64,000 nucleotides of DNA, taken from contig NZ_JADBEF010000001.1 in assembly GCF_014873535.1 (NCBI RefSeq), forward strand, positions 2,480,001 to 2,544,000. Direction: 5' to 3'. This stretch comes from Nonomuraea africana (GTDB lineage: Bacteria > Actinomycetota > Actinomycetes > Streptosporangiales > Streptosporangiaceae). Positions 31,497-39,804 of the stretch are shown in pieces (the first letter of the stretch is position 1; every line of letters begins with the position of its first letter). Made by a program: the position numbers and the translations under genes. The notes under the pieces were generated by a model, which was not told the origin of the DNA, did not search any database, and worked only from the letters and a program-made list of their open reading frames with translations.

Positions 31497-32669
31497 ATGA
31501 CGTTGAACGAGATCCAGGTACAGGGCACTGTGGCGGAAGGCTTCGAGGAGGTGCGGCAGGAGTTCGCCGCGGTCGTGGCCAAGGAGCGGGGAGAGTCGGG
31601 CGCGCAGCTCGCGGCCTACGTGCGCGGCCGGCGGGTGGTCGACCTGTGGGCCGGAGAGGAGGTGAGCGGCGAGTCGTTGACCGGGGTCTTCTCCTCGACC
31701 AAGGGCGCCGCGACCCTGGTCGTCGCGCTGCTCGTGCAGGACGGGGTGCTCGGCCTGGACCAGACGGTCGCGCATTACTGGCCGGAGTTCGCCGCCGCCG
31801 GCAAGGGCGGCATCACCGTCCGGGACGTGCTCACACACCGCACCGGACTGGTGGGGGCGGAGGGCGGGTTCCCGTTGGCGGAGCTCGCCGACGACCGGCT
31901 GATCGCCAAGCGGATGGCGGGTCAGCGGCCGCTGTGGAGGCCGGGGTCAGCCCACGGCTACGGCGGTTTCGTGACCTTCGCCATCGTCGGCGAGGTGGTG
32001 CGCCGCGTCACCGGGCGCTCGATCCAGGAGCTGTTTGAGGAGCGGATCCGCTCGCCGTACGGGCTGGATCTGTATCTGGGGCTGCCCGAGGCGCTCGAAC
32101 CCCGGTACCTGCCGGTGTTGCCGTGGCAGGCCGCGCCGGAACAGCAGGCCGCGTTCGAGGCGAACTGGGTCGCGCCAGGCGCCATCAGCCCGCACAGCAT
32201 CGCCGGGATCTCCTACAACTTCAGCTTTTTCCAGCCTGCTGACGTGCTGGACTTCCCCAACCACCGCATCGTGCGCGCCCTGGGCCAGGCCTCGGGCGGC
32301 GGGGTGGGCAGCGCCCGCGGACTGGCGGCCCTGTACGCGGCCGCCATCTCCGAGGTGGACGGCCAGGCCCCGCTGCTGGAGCCGGAGACCCTCGCCGAGT
32401 TCTCCATGATCCACTCGACGGGTAAGGACCTCGTGGGCGGCGAGCGGGCCCAGTACGCCCTCGGCTTCAAGGCCGTGGGCATGTCCTACCCGTTCCTGAG
32501 CGCGAACGCCATCGGCCACGACGGCTCCGCGGGATCGGAGGCATTCGCCGACCCCATCACCGGCGTCGCCTACGGGTACACCCGCCGTCGAGCCGCCTTC
32601 GGCTTCCACGCCCCGGAGAACCACCGGCTGGCAGCCGCGGTTGTGCGAGCAGCCACCGCAAGCGCCTAG
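31497..32669 (+). CDS. Serine hydrolase of the class C beta-lactamase/esterase family
   Basis: The 390-residue protein has the SxxK motif SSTK (FSSTKGAATLVV), a YxN-equivalent HGYGGF, and a C-terminal HDGSAGSEAF in place of KTG. Together these are typical of EstB-like esterases and CubicO-type proteins. There is no signal peptide, so it is likely cytoplasmic. I use ATG 31497 because the upstream frame is arginine-rich and unlike the family. The next gene downstream (32706) is a broken SGNH hydrolase. Confidence 0.83.
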   Translation: MTLNEIQVQGTVAEGFEEVRQEFAAVVAKERGESGAQLAAYVRGRRVVDLWAGEEVSGESLTGVFSSTKGAATLVVALLVQDGVLGLDQTVAHYWPEFAAAGKGGITVRDVLTHRTGLVGAEGGFPLAELADDRLIAKRMAGQRPLWRPGSAHGYGGFVTFAIVGEVVRRVTGRSIQELFEERIRSPYGLDLYLGLPEALEPRYLPVLPWQAAPEQQAAFEANWVAPGAISPHSIAGISYNFSFFQPADVLDFPNHRIVRALGQASGGGVGSARGLAALYAAAISEVDGQAPLLEPETLAEFSMIHSTGKDLVGGERAQYALGFKAVGMSYPFLSANAIGHDGSAGSEAFADPITGVAYGYTRRRAAFGFHAPENHRLAAAVVRAATASA

Positions 32670-32705
32670 CGCGAGCCATCCGCCCGAACACCTCGAAGGA
32701 TCACC

Positions 32706-33349
32706 ATGAAACGACTGCTTGCGATGACGCTTGCCTGTTTGATCGTGCCTGCCGCGCCCGCTTCGGCGCAGCCGCGCTGGGCAGGCGCGTGGGGCGCCGC
32801 GCCCCAACCGCCCAACCCGGGAGTGAATTCCCCCAACGTGTCGCAGAAGGGCTTCGACCACCAGAGCGCCCATGCTTCGGCGAAAGCGAACAGGCGCGCT
32901 TCGGGCGTGACGTGCTCGACCAGCCGGGCGTGCGCAGCGTCATCATCCAGGGCGGCCTGAACGATCTCGGCCACCCGCTGTGGGACAACGAGTGCAGCAG
33001 GCCGAACCCGGTGGTGACCGCCGCCGAGCTGATCAAGGGCTTGCGAAACATGATCGAGGCGGCGCACCAGCGGGGGATCAAGGCGATCGGCGCGACCATC
33101 ACCCCCATCCACGGCACCTACTTCTACAGCCCGCACGGTGAGAGCGTCCGCGAGGAGGTCAACACCTGGATCCGCAGCAGCGGCGCCTTCGACGCGGTGG
33201 CCGGCTTCGACCGCGCTCTGGTCGATCCCCATCCTGCCGACCCGCAAAGGCCAGGGCCCAACCCCGCCCTGACCTCCGAGGACGGCGTGCACCCCAACGA
33301 CGCCGGATACCAGGCCATGGCCGACGCCATCGACCTGGCCGCCCTCTAA
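32706..33349 (+). pseudogene. SGNH hydrolase relic: internal deletion plus frameshift
   Basis: Frame 1 (32706-about 32868) encodes a signal peptide and the SGNH N terminus (WAGAWGAAPQ, then VSQKGFDHQS). Frame 2 (about 32876-33349) resumes at GRDVLDQPGVRSVIIQGGLND and runs to DGVHPNDAGYQAMADAIDLA. The frames are out of phase, and roughly 150 residues containing block I (GDS with the nucleophile serine) are missing relative to the intact gene at 726-1958. The remaining part still aligns closely with that gene (GLND/GIND, DGVHPND/DHLHPSD). It cannot make an active enzyme. Confidence 0.75.
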
Positions 33350-33409
33350 CCAGAGGCCATCGGTCACATCCCCTTTCCGCGCGAACCTTCGTCGCCACCC
33401 TCCGGCCGT

Positions 33410-34369
33410 TCACCACGGGGAGTGTGTGGGTGGTGATGCGGTGGCGAGGGTGTGCTCCAGGTCGGTGCGCAGGATGTCGTAGGTTGGGGCCAGGGCGCGC
33501 AGGGTCTGGGCGGCGGTGCGGGTGTCGCCGGTGGCCAGGGGGTGCTGCAGGGCGCCGACGAGGCGGGCCTGGCGGGCCAGGGTGGCTGCCGCGGCGGTGC
33601 ATCCCACGCGGCGCAGGCACGTGGCGGCGTCGGCGAGGCGCCGGGCGCCGACGCGGACGGCGAAGTGGATGAGGTGCTCGCGTAGTTCCTCGTCGCGGGC
33701 GTCGAGCCGGTCAGCGAGGGCGAGGGCGGCTTGGCCGTTGGCGAGGCTGCCCGGAGGCGCGGGCAGCTCCGGGTCGGCGGTGAGCCAGGTGATCGCGCGG
33801 GGCAGGGTGGCGGTGACGGCGGTGGTGGCGCTGATGTCGGTGACCCGGGTGAAGCCGGTGCGCATGGTGTATGGCCGGCCGTACTCGACCGTGTCGGCGC
33901 GCCAGGCATCCATGAAGTCGGTCAGCGGCAGCTGCGCGTAGGGGTAGCCCTGGGGGTCGTGCAGGGTGATGTGGTCGCCCTCGACGTCGAGGGCGATGAG
34001 GTAGTGGTCGGCCCCGATGGGGCCGGTTTTGCCTGGCTGATAGCGCAGGTGTCCCATCTCGACCGGGCCGACCATGACCGGCCCGCCCTCCAGCAGCGAG
34101 GCGAGCCGGTCGAGCGCGCTGTCCGCGTCACCTCCGCTGAGTGTGCGCGCGGTCCAGCCGAGGGCGGTCAGGGCGTCCTCCACGCCGGTCTCCGGTGTCC
34201 AGCCGTAGGGGTCGAAGAACGGCAGTGTGCCGCCGACGAGCTGCATGCCGAACGGGCTGCCGGTCACGGTCTCGATCACAGCCGGCTCGGGCGCGTCGGC
34301 TCCCATCATCATGGCCAGCGAACTCGAGTAGCAGTACGGCCCGGAGCCCAGGTACGGAATGTGGATCAC
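33410..34369 (-). CDS. BtrH-N/C39-like papain-fold protein
   Basis: This protein of about 319 residues starts MIHIPYLGSGPYCYSSSLAMMMG. The N-terminal cysteine (GPYCYSSSLAM, Cys12), the histidine in GADHYLIALDV and the aspartate in HDPQGYP form a Cys-His-Asp set like that of peptidase C39 and BtrH N-terminal acyltransferases. The C-terminal third (about 210-319) is alpha-helical and Ala/Leu/Arg-rich. GTG 34369 is chosen because the longer frame is atypical basic sequence. It could be a transacylase or a thiol peptidase. The upstream sigma factor gene is on the same strand, 161 bp away. Confidence 0.6.
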   Translation of the reverse strand: MIHIPYLGSGPYCYSSSLAMMMGADAPEPAVIETVTGSPFGMQLVGGTLPFFDPYGWTPETGVEDALTALGWTARTLSGGDADSALDRLASLLEGGPVMVGPVEMGHLRYQPGKTGPIGADHYLIALDVEGDHITLHDPQGYPYAQLPLTDFMDAWRADTVEYGRPYTMRTGFTRVTDISATTAVTATLPRAITWLTADPELPAPPGSLANGQAALALADRLDARDEELREHLIHFAVRVGARRLADAATCLRRVGCTAAAATLARQARLVGALQHPLATGDTRTAAQTLRALAPTYDILRTDLEHTLATASPPTHSPW

Positions 34370-34530
34370 CGCGGCAGCGTGCCAGTTTTCCCTGGAAAAC
34401 GCCACCGCGCTCGGCCGAACAGGTGACCGACGGGAGGAGTCACCGCTCCAGGCCAGTGAGGTCGATGCGGGCCAGCCGGTCAGGGTCGGTCGACCGGCCA
34501 GGCCTGCCGGGTACGTCGCTGAGTCGCTCG

Positions 34531-35421
34531 TCAGGCGTCCAGGACCGCCAGATGGAGCCGGCGAAGGCGGGCGGGGTCGGCCAGGATGTCGATGGCGACG
34601 ATCTTTCCGTTCGCGATCGCGAAGCTTATGACCGACATCGGCTGCCCTTCCACTGTGTTGACAAGCCCCGCCGCGCCGTTCACCAGAGCCGGTTGCGTGG
34701 AGTAAGCCGACGCGAACCGCTGGAAGGTGCTCGCCTGCCCGGCCACGGCCGCCGCGCCGTGGATCTCCGTCCAACCGCCTTCGGGGATCGCGCCGCGGTC
34801 GGCGCGCAGCACCACGTCGGGGTCGAGCACGGCGACGAGCGCCCCGAAGTCGCCGGCGCGCGCGGCGGCCTGGAACGCGTCGACCACCTGGCGCTGGAGG
34901 GTCAGATCGGGGTCGGGCACCGGGGCCGCGCCCCGCACGCGGCGGCGGGCGCGGCTGGCCAACTGCCTGGCCGCGATCGGTGAGCGCCCCACGATCGGGG
35001 CGATCTCATCGAACGACACCCCGAACATGTCGTGCAGTACGAAAGCCAGCCGCTCGGCGGGATTCAACGACTCCAGCACCACCAACAGCGCCAGCCCGAC
35101 CGAGTCGGCGACCAGCACCTCGTACTCAGGATCGACCCTGTCGGCATGGCTCACGATCGGGTCCGGCAGATGCGCCTCCAGCGGGTCCTCGCGCCGCGCG
35201 GTGCGGGAGCGGAGCATGTCAAGACAGACCCGGCCCACGACCGTGGTCAGCCAACCGCCCAGATTCTCCACCTCGCTGGTGTCGGTACGGCTGAGCCGTA
35301 TCCAGGCTTCCTGGACGGCGTCGTCAGCCTCGCCGAGGGAGCCCAGCATCCGGTAGGCCACCGCTTTCAGATGGGTGCGGTGTGCCTCGAATCGGTTCGC
35401 GAGAAATTCTTGCTCGTTCAT
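34531..35421 (-). CDS. ECF41-type RNA polymerase sigma factor with SnoaL-like C-terminal domain
   Basis: The 296-residue protein has sigma-2 (LKAVAYRMLGSLGEADDAVQEAW), then a linker HLPDPIV corresponding to the ECF41 WLPEP motif. Sigma-4 follows (LNPAERLAFVLHDMFGVSFDEIAPIVGRS). A SnoaL/NTF2-like C-terminal domain runs from about residue 180 to 296 and ends ILADPARLRRL. In ECF41 factors this extension regulates activity in place of an anti-sigma factor. They typically sit beside carboxymuconolactone-decarboxylase-like, oxidoreductase or epimerase genes. Exactly such a gene is divergent here, and ECF41-like promoter sequences lie between them. Confidence 0.9.
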   Translation of the reverse strand: MNEQEFLANRFEAHRTHLKAVAYRMLGSLGEADDAVQEAWIRLSRTDTSEVENLGGWLTTVVGRVCLDMLRSRTARREDPLEAHLPDPIVSHADRVDPEYEVLVADSVGLALLVVLESLNPAERLAFVLHDMFGVSFDEIAPIVGRSPIAARQLASRARRRVRGAAPVPDPDLTLQRQVVDAFQAAARAGDFGALVAVLDPDVVLRADRGAIPEGGWTEIHGAAAVAGQASTFQRFASAYSTQPALVNGAAGLVNTVEGQPMSVISFAIANGKIVAIDILADPARLRRLHLAVLDA

Positions 35422-35422
35422 C

Positions 35423-35449
35423 GGTCACGTCCTCTTGTCGGGGTCCGTC
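35423..35449 (+). promoter_or_regulatory. ECF41-like promoter toward carboxymuconolactone-decarboxylase-like gene
   Basis: GGTCACG (35423-35429), exactly 16 bp, then CGTC (35446-35449). The ECF41 consensus is TGTCACA-N16-CGTC. The predicted leader is about 64 nt to the ATG at 35521. Confidence 0.6.
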
Positions 35450-35457
35450 ATAGCGGT

Positions 35458-35484
35458 GACGAACGAAACCCCGTCGGTGTGACC
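35458..35484 (-). promoter_or_regulatory. ECF41-like autoregulatory promoter toward the sigma gene
   Basis: On the minus strand GGTCACA (35484-35478), exactly 16 bp, then CGTC (35461-35458), close to the ECF41 consensus. The expected start is about 30 nt before the sigma ATG at 35421. Confidence 0.65.
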
Positions 35485-35520
35485 ACCACGGACATCGAGA
35501 CACCTCGCGGAGGAATCACC

Positions 35521-35982
35521 ATGCAAGCACGGATGAGGAACCCGGCATACGTCCTTCCTGACACGATGCAGGGCATTCAGCTCCTGATGAAGTCCATGGG
35601 CCAGGGCGGCGTGCCGGAGCAGACGATGGCGCTTGTCGGGCTGCGGGCCAGCCAGATCAATGGCGGCGGCGCCTGCGTCCATGTGGAGGCCATCGGCGCC
35701 AGGGAGGCCGGCGTCAGCGACGAGCGGCTGCTCGCGCTGCCGGCTTGGCGGGAGACCCCGTTCTTCACCGACGCGGAACGGGCCGCGCTGGCACTGGTCG
35801 AGGCCGCCACCAGGCTCGCCGACCGGCCAGGAGACGCGGTCTCCGACGAGCTCTGGGAGGAATTCGCCGCCCATTACGACGAGCGGCAGCGCGCGGCTCT
35901 GATCCTCTACATCGCCACCGGCGCCTTCTTCAACACCATCAACGCCACCATCAAGGAGCAGGCTGGCACGACCTGGACCTGA
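35521..35982 (+). CDS. Carboxymuconolactone decarboxylase/AhpD-like protein, missing one motif Cys
   Basis: The 153-residue alpha-helical protein is of the CMD/AhpD family. The family motif (RASQINGCxxC...H) reads RASQINGGGACVHVEA here, with the first cysteine replaced by Gly49 (GGC codon) and only Cys52 kept. A CxxC peroxidase/disulfide chemistry is therefore unlikely unless another residue substitutes. The start ATG is preceded by GGAGG. The divergent partner is an ECF41 sigma factor whose promoter-like site lies in the shared region, so this is its probable target gene. MFS and P-loop genes follow on the same strand. Confidence 0.85.
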   Translation: MQARMRNPAYVLPDTMQGIQLLMKSMGQGGVPEQTMALVGLRASQINGGGACVHVEAIGAREAGVSDERLLALPAWRETPFFTDAERAALALVEAATRLADRPGDAVSDELWEEFAAHYDERQRAALILYIATGAFFNTINATIKEQAGTTWT

Positions 35983-36082
35983 TCGGCACCCGGCAGCGCG
36001 GCTGCCTTGAACCCGCGCACCACAACCGCTCTTGGGGCGCACAACCCCAAGAGCCCTCTCCACACACACTTGGGAAAGTCGC

Positions 36083-37516
36083 ATGTCTCTGCACGAGGAA
36101 GCCAACCTCACCGCCCCGCCGCCTGCACGACGCAAGCTCGGCCTGGCGCTCCTGGTCATCGCCGCGGCGCAGCTCATGATCGTGCTGGACGGCACCATCG
36201 TGACCGTCGCCCTGCCCAGTATCCAGAACGCGCTGCGTATGGCGGAGTCCGACCTGAACTGGGTGCTCACCTCCTACGCGCTCGCCTTCGGCGGGCTGCT
36301 GCTGGTCGGCGGGCGGGCGGGCGACCTGTTCGGCCGCCGACGGCTGTTCCGCCTCGGGCTGGTCGTGTTCCTCCTGGCGTCGCTGCTCGGCGGGCTGGCC
36401 GGCAACGGGACGGTGCTGATCGCCGCTCGCGTGCTGCAGGGTCTGGGCGCCGCGGTCGTCGCGCCTACCGCGCTGTCGTTGCTGGCCACCACGTTCCCGG
36501 CCGGACCGGCCCGCGACAAGGCGCTGGGCGTGTACGGGGCGATGGGCGGGCTCGGCGCGGTGGTCGGCCTGCTGCTCGGCGGCGCGCTCACCGAATACCT
36601 CAGCTGGCGCTGGATCATGTTCGTGAACATCCCGTTCGCCATCGCCGTACTGCTCAGCACGAGCGTGCTGGTCGAGGGAGAGCGCGAACGGGGCGGTCTC
36701 GACCTGCCTGGCGCGATCACCGCCACCCTCGGCCTCGGCTCGCTCGTCTTCGCCATCAACCGCGCCGGCCAAACAGGCTGGAGCGACGGTCTCGCCCTCA
36801 CGTTCGACGCCGTCGCGGCCGTACTGCTGATCATCTTCGTGCTGATCCAGCGCCGCGGCACGACGCCGATGCTGCCGCCGACGGTGCTGGCCGATCGCGG
36901 CAGGCTCGGGGCGAACCTCGTCATGTTCCTCATGGGCGGCGGCATGCTGGCCACCTTCTACTTCCTCACCCTCTACATGCAGGTGATCAAGGGCTACGCG
37001 CCCATGCTCACCGGCCTGGCCTACCTGCCGTTCGCCATCGGCATCGGCATCGGCGCCGGCGCTGTCGGTCCTCCGATGCTGGCTCGCACCTCGGATCGGA
37101 CCGTCACGATGACGGGGCTGCTGCTGGCAGCCGTCGGCATGGCCTGGTTCAGCCTGCTCACCCCTGACCAGAACGCCCTGACCGTGCTGCTGCCCGCCCA
37201 GTTGGCCGCAGGCATCGGGCTGGGCCTCGTCACCGTCGCTGTCACCATCGCCGGCGTACGCGGCGTCGCCGACCAGGACACCGGCATCGCCTCCGGGCTG
37301 ATCAACACCACCCAGCAGATCGGCGGCGCGCTCGGCCTCGCCGTACTGGCCGCCATCGCGACTGCCGCCGCTCAGACCCAACCGACCGGGACTCCGGCTC
37401 CCGACGCGCTCACCCAGGGCTACACCACCGGAATCCTCGCAGGCGGCGCCCTCTACCTGGCGGCCGTCCTCGTCGCGGCCCTCACGCTCAAGCGGCGCAC
37501 CGATCAGGCCGCTTGA
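36083..37516 (+). CDS. MFS drug-resistance transporter, DHA2 (14-helix) family
   Basis: The 477-residue inner-membrane proton antiporter of the EmrB/QacA type has 13-14 hydrophobic helices. Motif A is GRAGDLFGRRRLF, and motif D1-like VLDGTIVTVALPSIQ lies in helix 1, typical of DHA2. I use ATG 36083 (MSLHEEANL); the upstream codons are not family-like. It lies 100 bp after the CMD-like gene and 35 bp before a P-loop gene, so all three may be transcribed from the ECF41-like promoter. The substrate is unknown. Confidence 0.88.
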   Translation: MSLHEEANLTAPPPARRKLGLALLVIAAAQLMIVLDGTIVTVALPSIQNALRMAESDLNWVLTSYALAFGGLLLVGGRAGDLFGRRRLFRLGLVVFLLASLLGGLAGNGTVLIAARVLQGLGAAVVAPTALSLLATTFPAGPARDKALGVYGAMGGLGAVVGLLLGGALTEYLSWRWIMFVNIPFAIAVLLSTSVLVEGERERGGLDLPGAITATLGLGSLVFAINRAGQTGWSDGLALTFDAVAAVLLIIFVLIQRRGTTPMLPPTVLADRGRLGANLVMFLMGGGMLATFYFLTLYMQVIKGYAPMLTGLAYLPFAIGIGIGAGAVGPPMLARTSDRTVTMTGLLLAAVGMAWFSLLTPDQNALTVLLPAQLAAGIGLGLVTVAVTIAGVRGVADQDTGIASGLINTTQQIGGALGLAVLAAIATAAAQTQPTGTPAPDALTQGYTTGILAGGALYLAAVLVAALTLKRRTDQAA

Positions 37517-37551
37517 CATCGCAGGCGAAAACCATGAGTAGGAGGCTCGAC

Positions 37552-38121
37552 ATGACAGCAAGCCGGGGAAGGCACGACATCGCCGAGACCACAGCCAGCA
37601 GGGCCGTCATCCTGATCACCGGCATTTCCGCCGCCGGCAAGTCCACCGTCGCCCAGGCCCTGGCCAAGCGGCTGCCCAGGTCCGCACACGTGCGCGGCGA
37701 CACCTTCCGCCGCATGGTGGTCAACGGAGGCGCCGAGATGACCCCCGATCGGACGGACGAGGCGGTGCGCCAACTGCATCTGCGCTACCGGATCGCGGCC
37801 AGCTCCGCTGACCTCTATTTCGAGGCCGGGTTCACGCCGATCGTCCAGGATGTGGTGCTTGGCGAAGACCTGGAGCGCTTTACCAGGATGATCCGCAGTC
37901 GCCCGCTCCATGTCGTGGTGTTGGCGCCGTCCGTGGAAGCGGTGGAGCGGCGCGAGCGGGAGCGGGACAAGACGGGATACGGCGACTGGACGGTCGCTGC
38001 CCTCGATCACGTGCTCCGACACGACACCCCGCGCATCGGCCACTGGCTCGACACCAGTGACCAGAGCGTCGACCAGACCGTTGACGAAATCCTGAAGACA
38101 CTCGAGCGATCATCTGGGTGA
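37552..38121 (+). CDS. P-loop kinase-like/AAA ATPase protein (CPT-like)
   Basis: This 189-residue small P-loop NTPase has Walker A GISAAGKST near residue 29. The later motifs RGDTFRRMV, FTPIVQDVVLGEDL and VVVLAPS resemble small-molecule kinases, including chloramphenicol phosphotransferase-like and zeta-toxin-like proteins. The ATG is preceded by AGGAGG (37540-37545). The acceptor is unknown; antibiotic, nucleotide or sugar phosphorylation are possible. It follows the MFS exporter by 35 bp, and an exporter plus a small-molecule kinase would fit a resistance or tolerance module. Confidence 0.78.
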   Translation: MTASRGRHDIAETTASRAVILITGISAAGKSTVAQALAKRLPRSAHVRGDTFRRMVVNGGAEMTPDRTDEAVRQLHLRYRIAASSADLYFEAGFTPIVQDVVLGEDLERFTRMIRSRPLHVVVLAPSVEAVERRERERDKTGYGDWTVAALDHVLRHDTPRIGHWLDTSDQSVDQTVDEILKTLERSSG

Positions 38122-38903
38122 ACGGCCTTCAGATGGGGGCGGTGCGCCAGTTCAAAGCCCCACATGACGCGGTTGTTCGTAGACCCCCTGACTCAGCCAT
38201 GGGTGTTCGAGTTATGGGGGAAGTCGGTAGCGCTTCGGCGTTCCAGGTTTCGCGCTGCACCGGCCAAGCTGCTCACCTTGCTCGCCGACGCCCTCCTTGA
38301 AGGGGGGTGGTCTCCGAGGGACACCGAGTCACCTGCGTGGGCGCGGTCAGAGGCGCGGTCAGCTGCGTAGAGCTTCATGGCCGCGTACGGCGACGGCCGA
38401 TCTGGTCGCCGTCACCGCCGACGGGCTCCACGGCAAGCTGCGCGGCACTTTGTTCCCCGAGCATCCGGCGCCCGCGCGACGGACTCGGTGGGAAGCTTCC
38501 TGCTACCGGGGGAAGGGTCCTGGGGACACGCCTGGGCGGTGGAGCCGCTGCGCGTCAGTGTGCGCCCCGGTTCGTCGGCTGCCGTGCGTGCCCTGCACGG
38601 GGAGCTGGACGCGTACACACCGCTGAGGTCCGCTCGGGCATGCCATACACCTCCCTCCCGGGACCGCAAGAAGATCAAGTGCCGACTGTGGTCGCCGCAC
38701 CGCGACAGCATCAAGCGACGATCAAGCAACGTGAAGTAATTTCACGCCCTGCTTCGGCGTCCGGCGAGCCCGTGAACTCTCCAACGCCCGGGCTGCGATG
38801 TACCGTGCGGCGCATGGCTGATGTGTGGACGGCGGACGGCCGGGGTCTGCCATTCTTTGTCGATCCGTCTGCGACATAAACGGCCCAGACAGGAGGTGGT
38901 CAC
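38122..38903. other. Decayed intergenic stretch with weak coding fragments
   Basis: About 780 bp without an intact gene. Short open frames at 38164-38370 and 38377-38739 have no clear starts or ribosome sites. Part of the latter (38536-38631) reads EPLRVSVRPGSS then ALHGELDAYTPLR, which resembles the start of a STAS anti-sigma-antagonist domain, but the rest of that domain is absent. The stretch is probably a remnant of deleted genes. Confidence 0.4.
38536..38631 (+). pseudogene. Possible STAS-domain (anti-sigma factor antagonist) fragment
   Basis: Codons encode AVEPLRVSVRPGSS and RALHGELDAYTPLRSA, resembling the first beta strands of STAS proteins (typically VRVSGELDAYTAP). The frame then loses any similarity. 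There is no start context and no partner kinase. Weak call. Confidence 0.3.
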
Positions 38904-39461
38904 ATGAGGCGTGTCAGACGAAGGTATGCGGCGATCGTCGTGGGCGTCGTGGTGATCGCCGCGGTCGAAGTCTGGCACCATTCCTGGCGGTTCTGGCCTC
39001 GGCCGCCTCACATCGACACTGCGCTCGCCGACACGGCCGGTCCGATCATCGACGGGCACCTTGAGACCTCACCCGACCTCACGTGGAAGACCATCCCCGG
39101 CGAACTGCATCCACGCTGGTTTTGCACTGAGAGACCGATCGAGACAACCCGGGACGGCTCCCGGACGCGGGTCGGACTCGAGGCGGAGTGTGGGGAATAT
39201 GCCCGGCGCGGTGGTGACCTGCTCATAGGCGGCGCCTGGTCCGGTCCTCTGGTTGTGACGCTCGACCGGGGCAAGGTCGTTCACGTCCAGCAGCCGATCG
39301 ACGGCGCCGGCTTCGTCCCCTCGGTGAACCGGATGTTCTCCGAACGAGGTGCCGCCGAATACTGGCGGCGCTACCGTCTGAAGAAGGAAATGGCCGCACC
39401 CGAAGACGAGGCTCGCGTCGCGTTCGGCCTACCACCTGGCACTCCGGTAAGGCACTTCTGA
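38904..39461 (+). CDS. Hypothetical exported or membrane-anchored protein
   Basis: This 185-residue protein has an N-terminal basic stretch and one hydrophobic helix (RRYAAIVVGVVVIAAVEVW). A non-membrane domain follows, with Cys residues in HPRWFCTERP and LEAECGEYARRGG and the segment LLIGGAWSGPLVVTLDRGKV. AGGAGG lies 9 nt before the ATG. I do not recognise the family. It is probably an outer-face protein anchored by its N terminus. Confidence 0.65.
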   Translation: MRRVRRRYAAIVVGVVVIAAVEVWHHSWRFWPRPPHIDTALADTAGPIIDGHLETSPDLTWKTIPGELHPRWFCTERPIETTRDGSRTRVGLEAECGEYARRGGDLLIGGAWSGPLVVTLDRGKVVHVQQPIDGAGFVPSVNRMFSERGAAEYWRRYRLKKEMAAPEDEARVAFGLPPGTPVRHF

Positions 39462-39471
39462 CTCTCCGCGA

Positions 39472-39570
39472 TCAGGAGAGCCAATCCAGGATCTGCCGGT
39501 TGACCTCGGTCGGCTCCTCCAGATGCAGGACGTGACCGCCCCCGGCGCGCGTGTGAAGGCGGAAACCCCG
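39472..39570 (-). pseudogene. C-terminal remnant of an alpha/beta hydrolase
   Basis: The minus strand from about 39561 to 39472 encodes RLHTRAGGGHVLHLEEPTEV then NRQILDWLS, stop. This is the usual end of alpha/beta hydrolases, including the catalytic His in GGGHVLHLEEP. Upstream codons in the same frame are open but not recognisable as the rest of the fold, and no start follows. Only a tail is left of a gene that was cut off by deletion. Confidence 0.6.
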
Positions 39571-39804
39571 GCGAGGCGAGCCCGGTCCGTTTCCCTGCGG
39601 AGTGATGACGATCCTGGACGGCAGCCCCCACGTCGATTCGACGTCTCGTCGGGTGCCCCCCGAACGTCGCGCCGGGGTCAGGCCCGTCCTTTCGCGCCAG
39701 GGTCAGCTCGTCATGTGGTGTGGCGCCCGGCCCTTCACCCCCAGCCACCGCCGGTCATCAGGGAGCTTGTAGCATCAGCCGTCCGAAAGCGACCCGGAGG
39801 CCGC

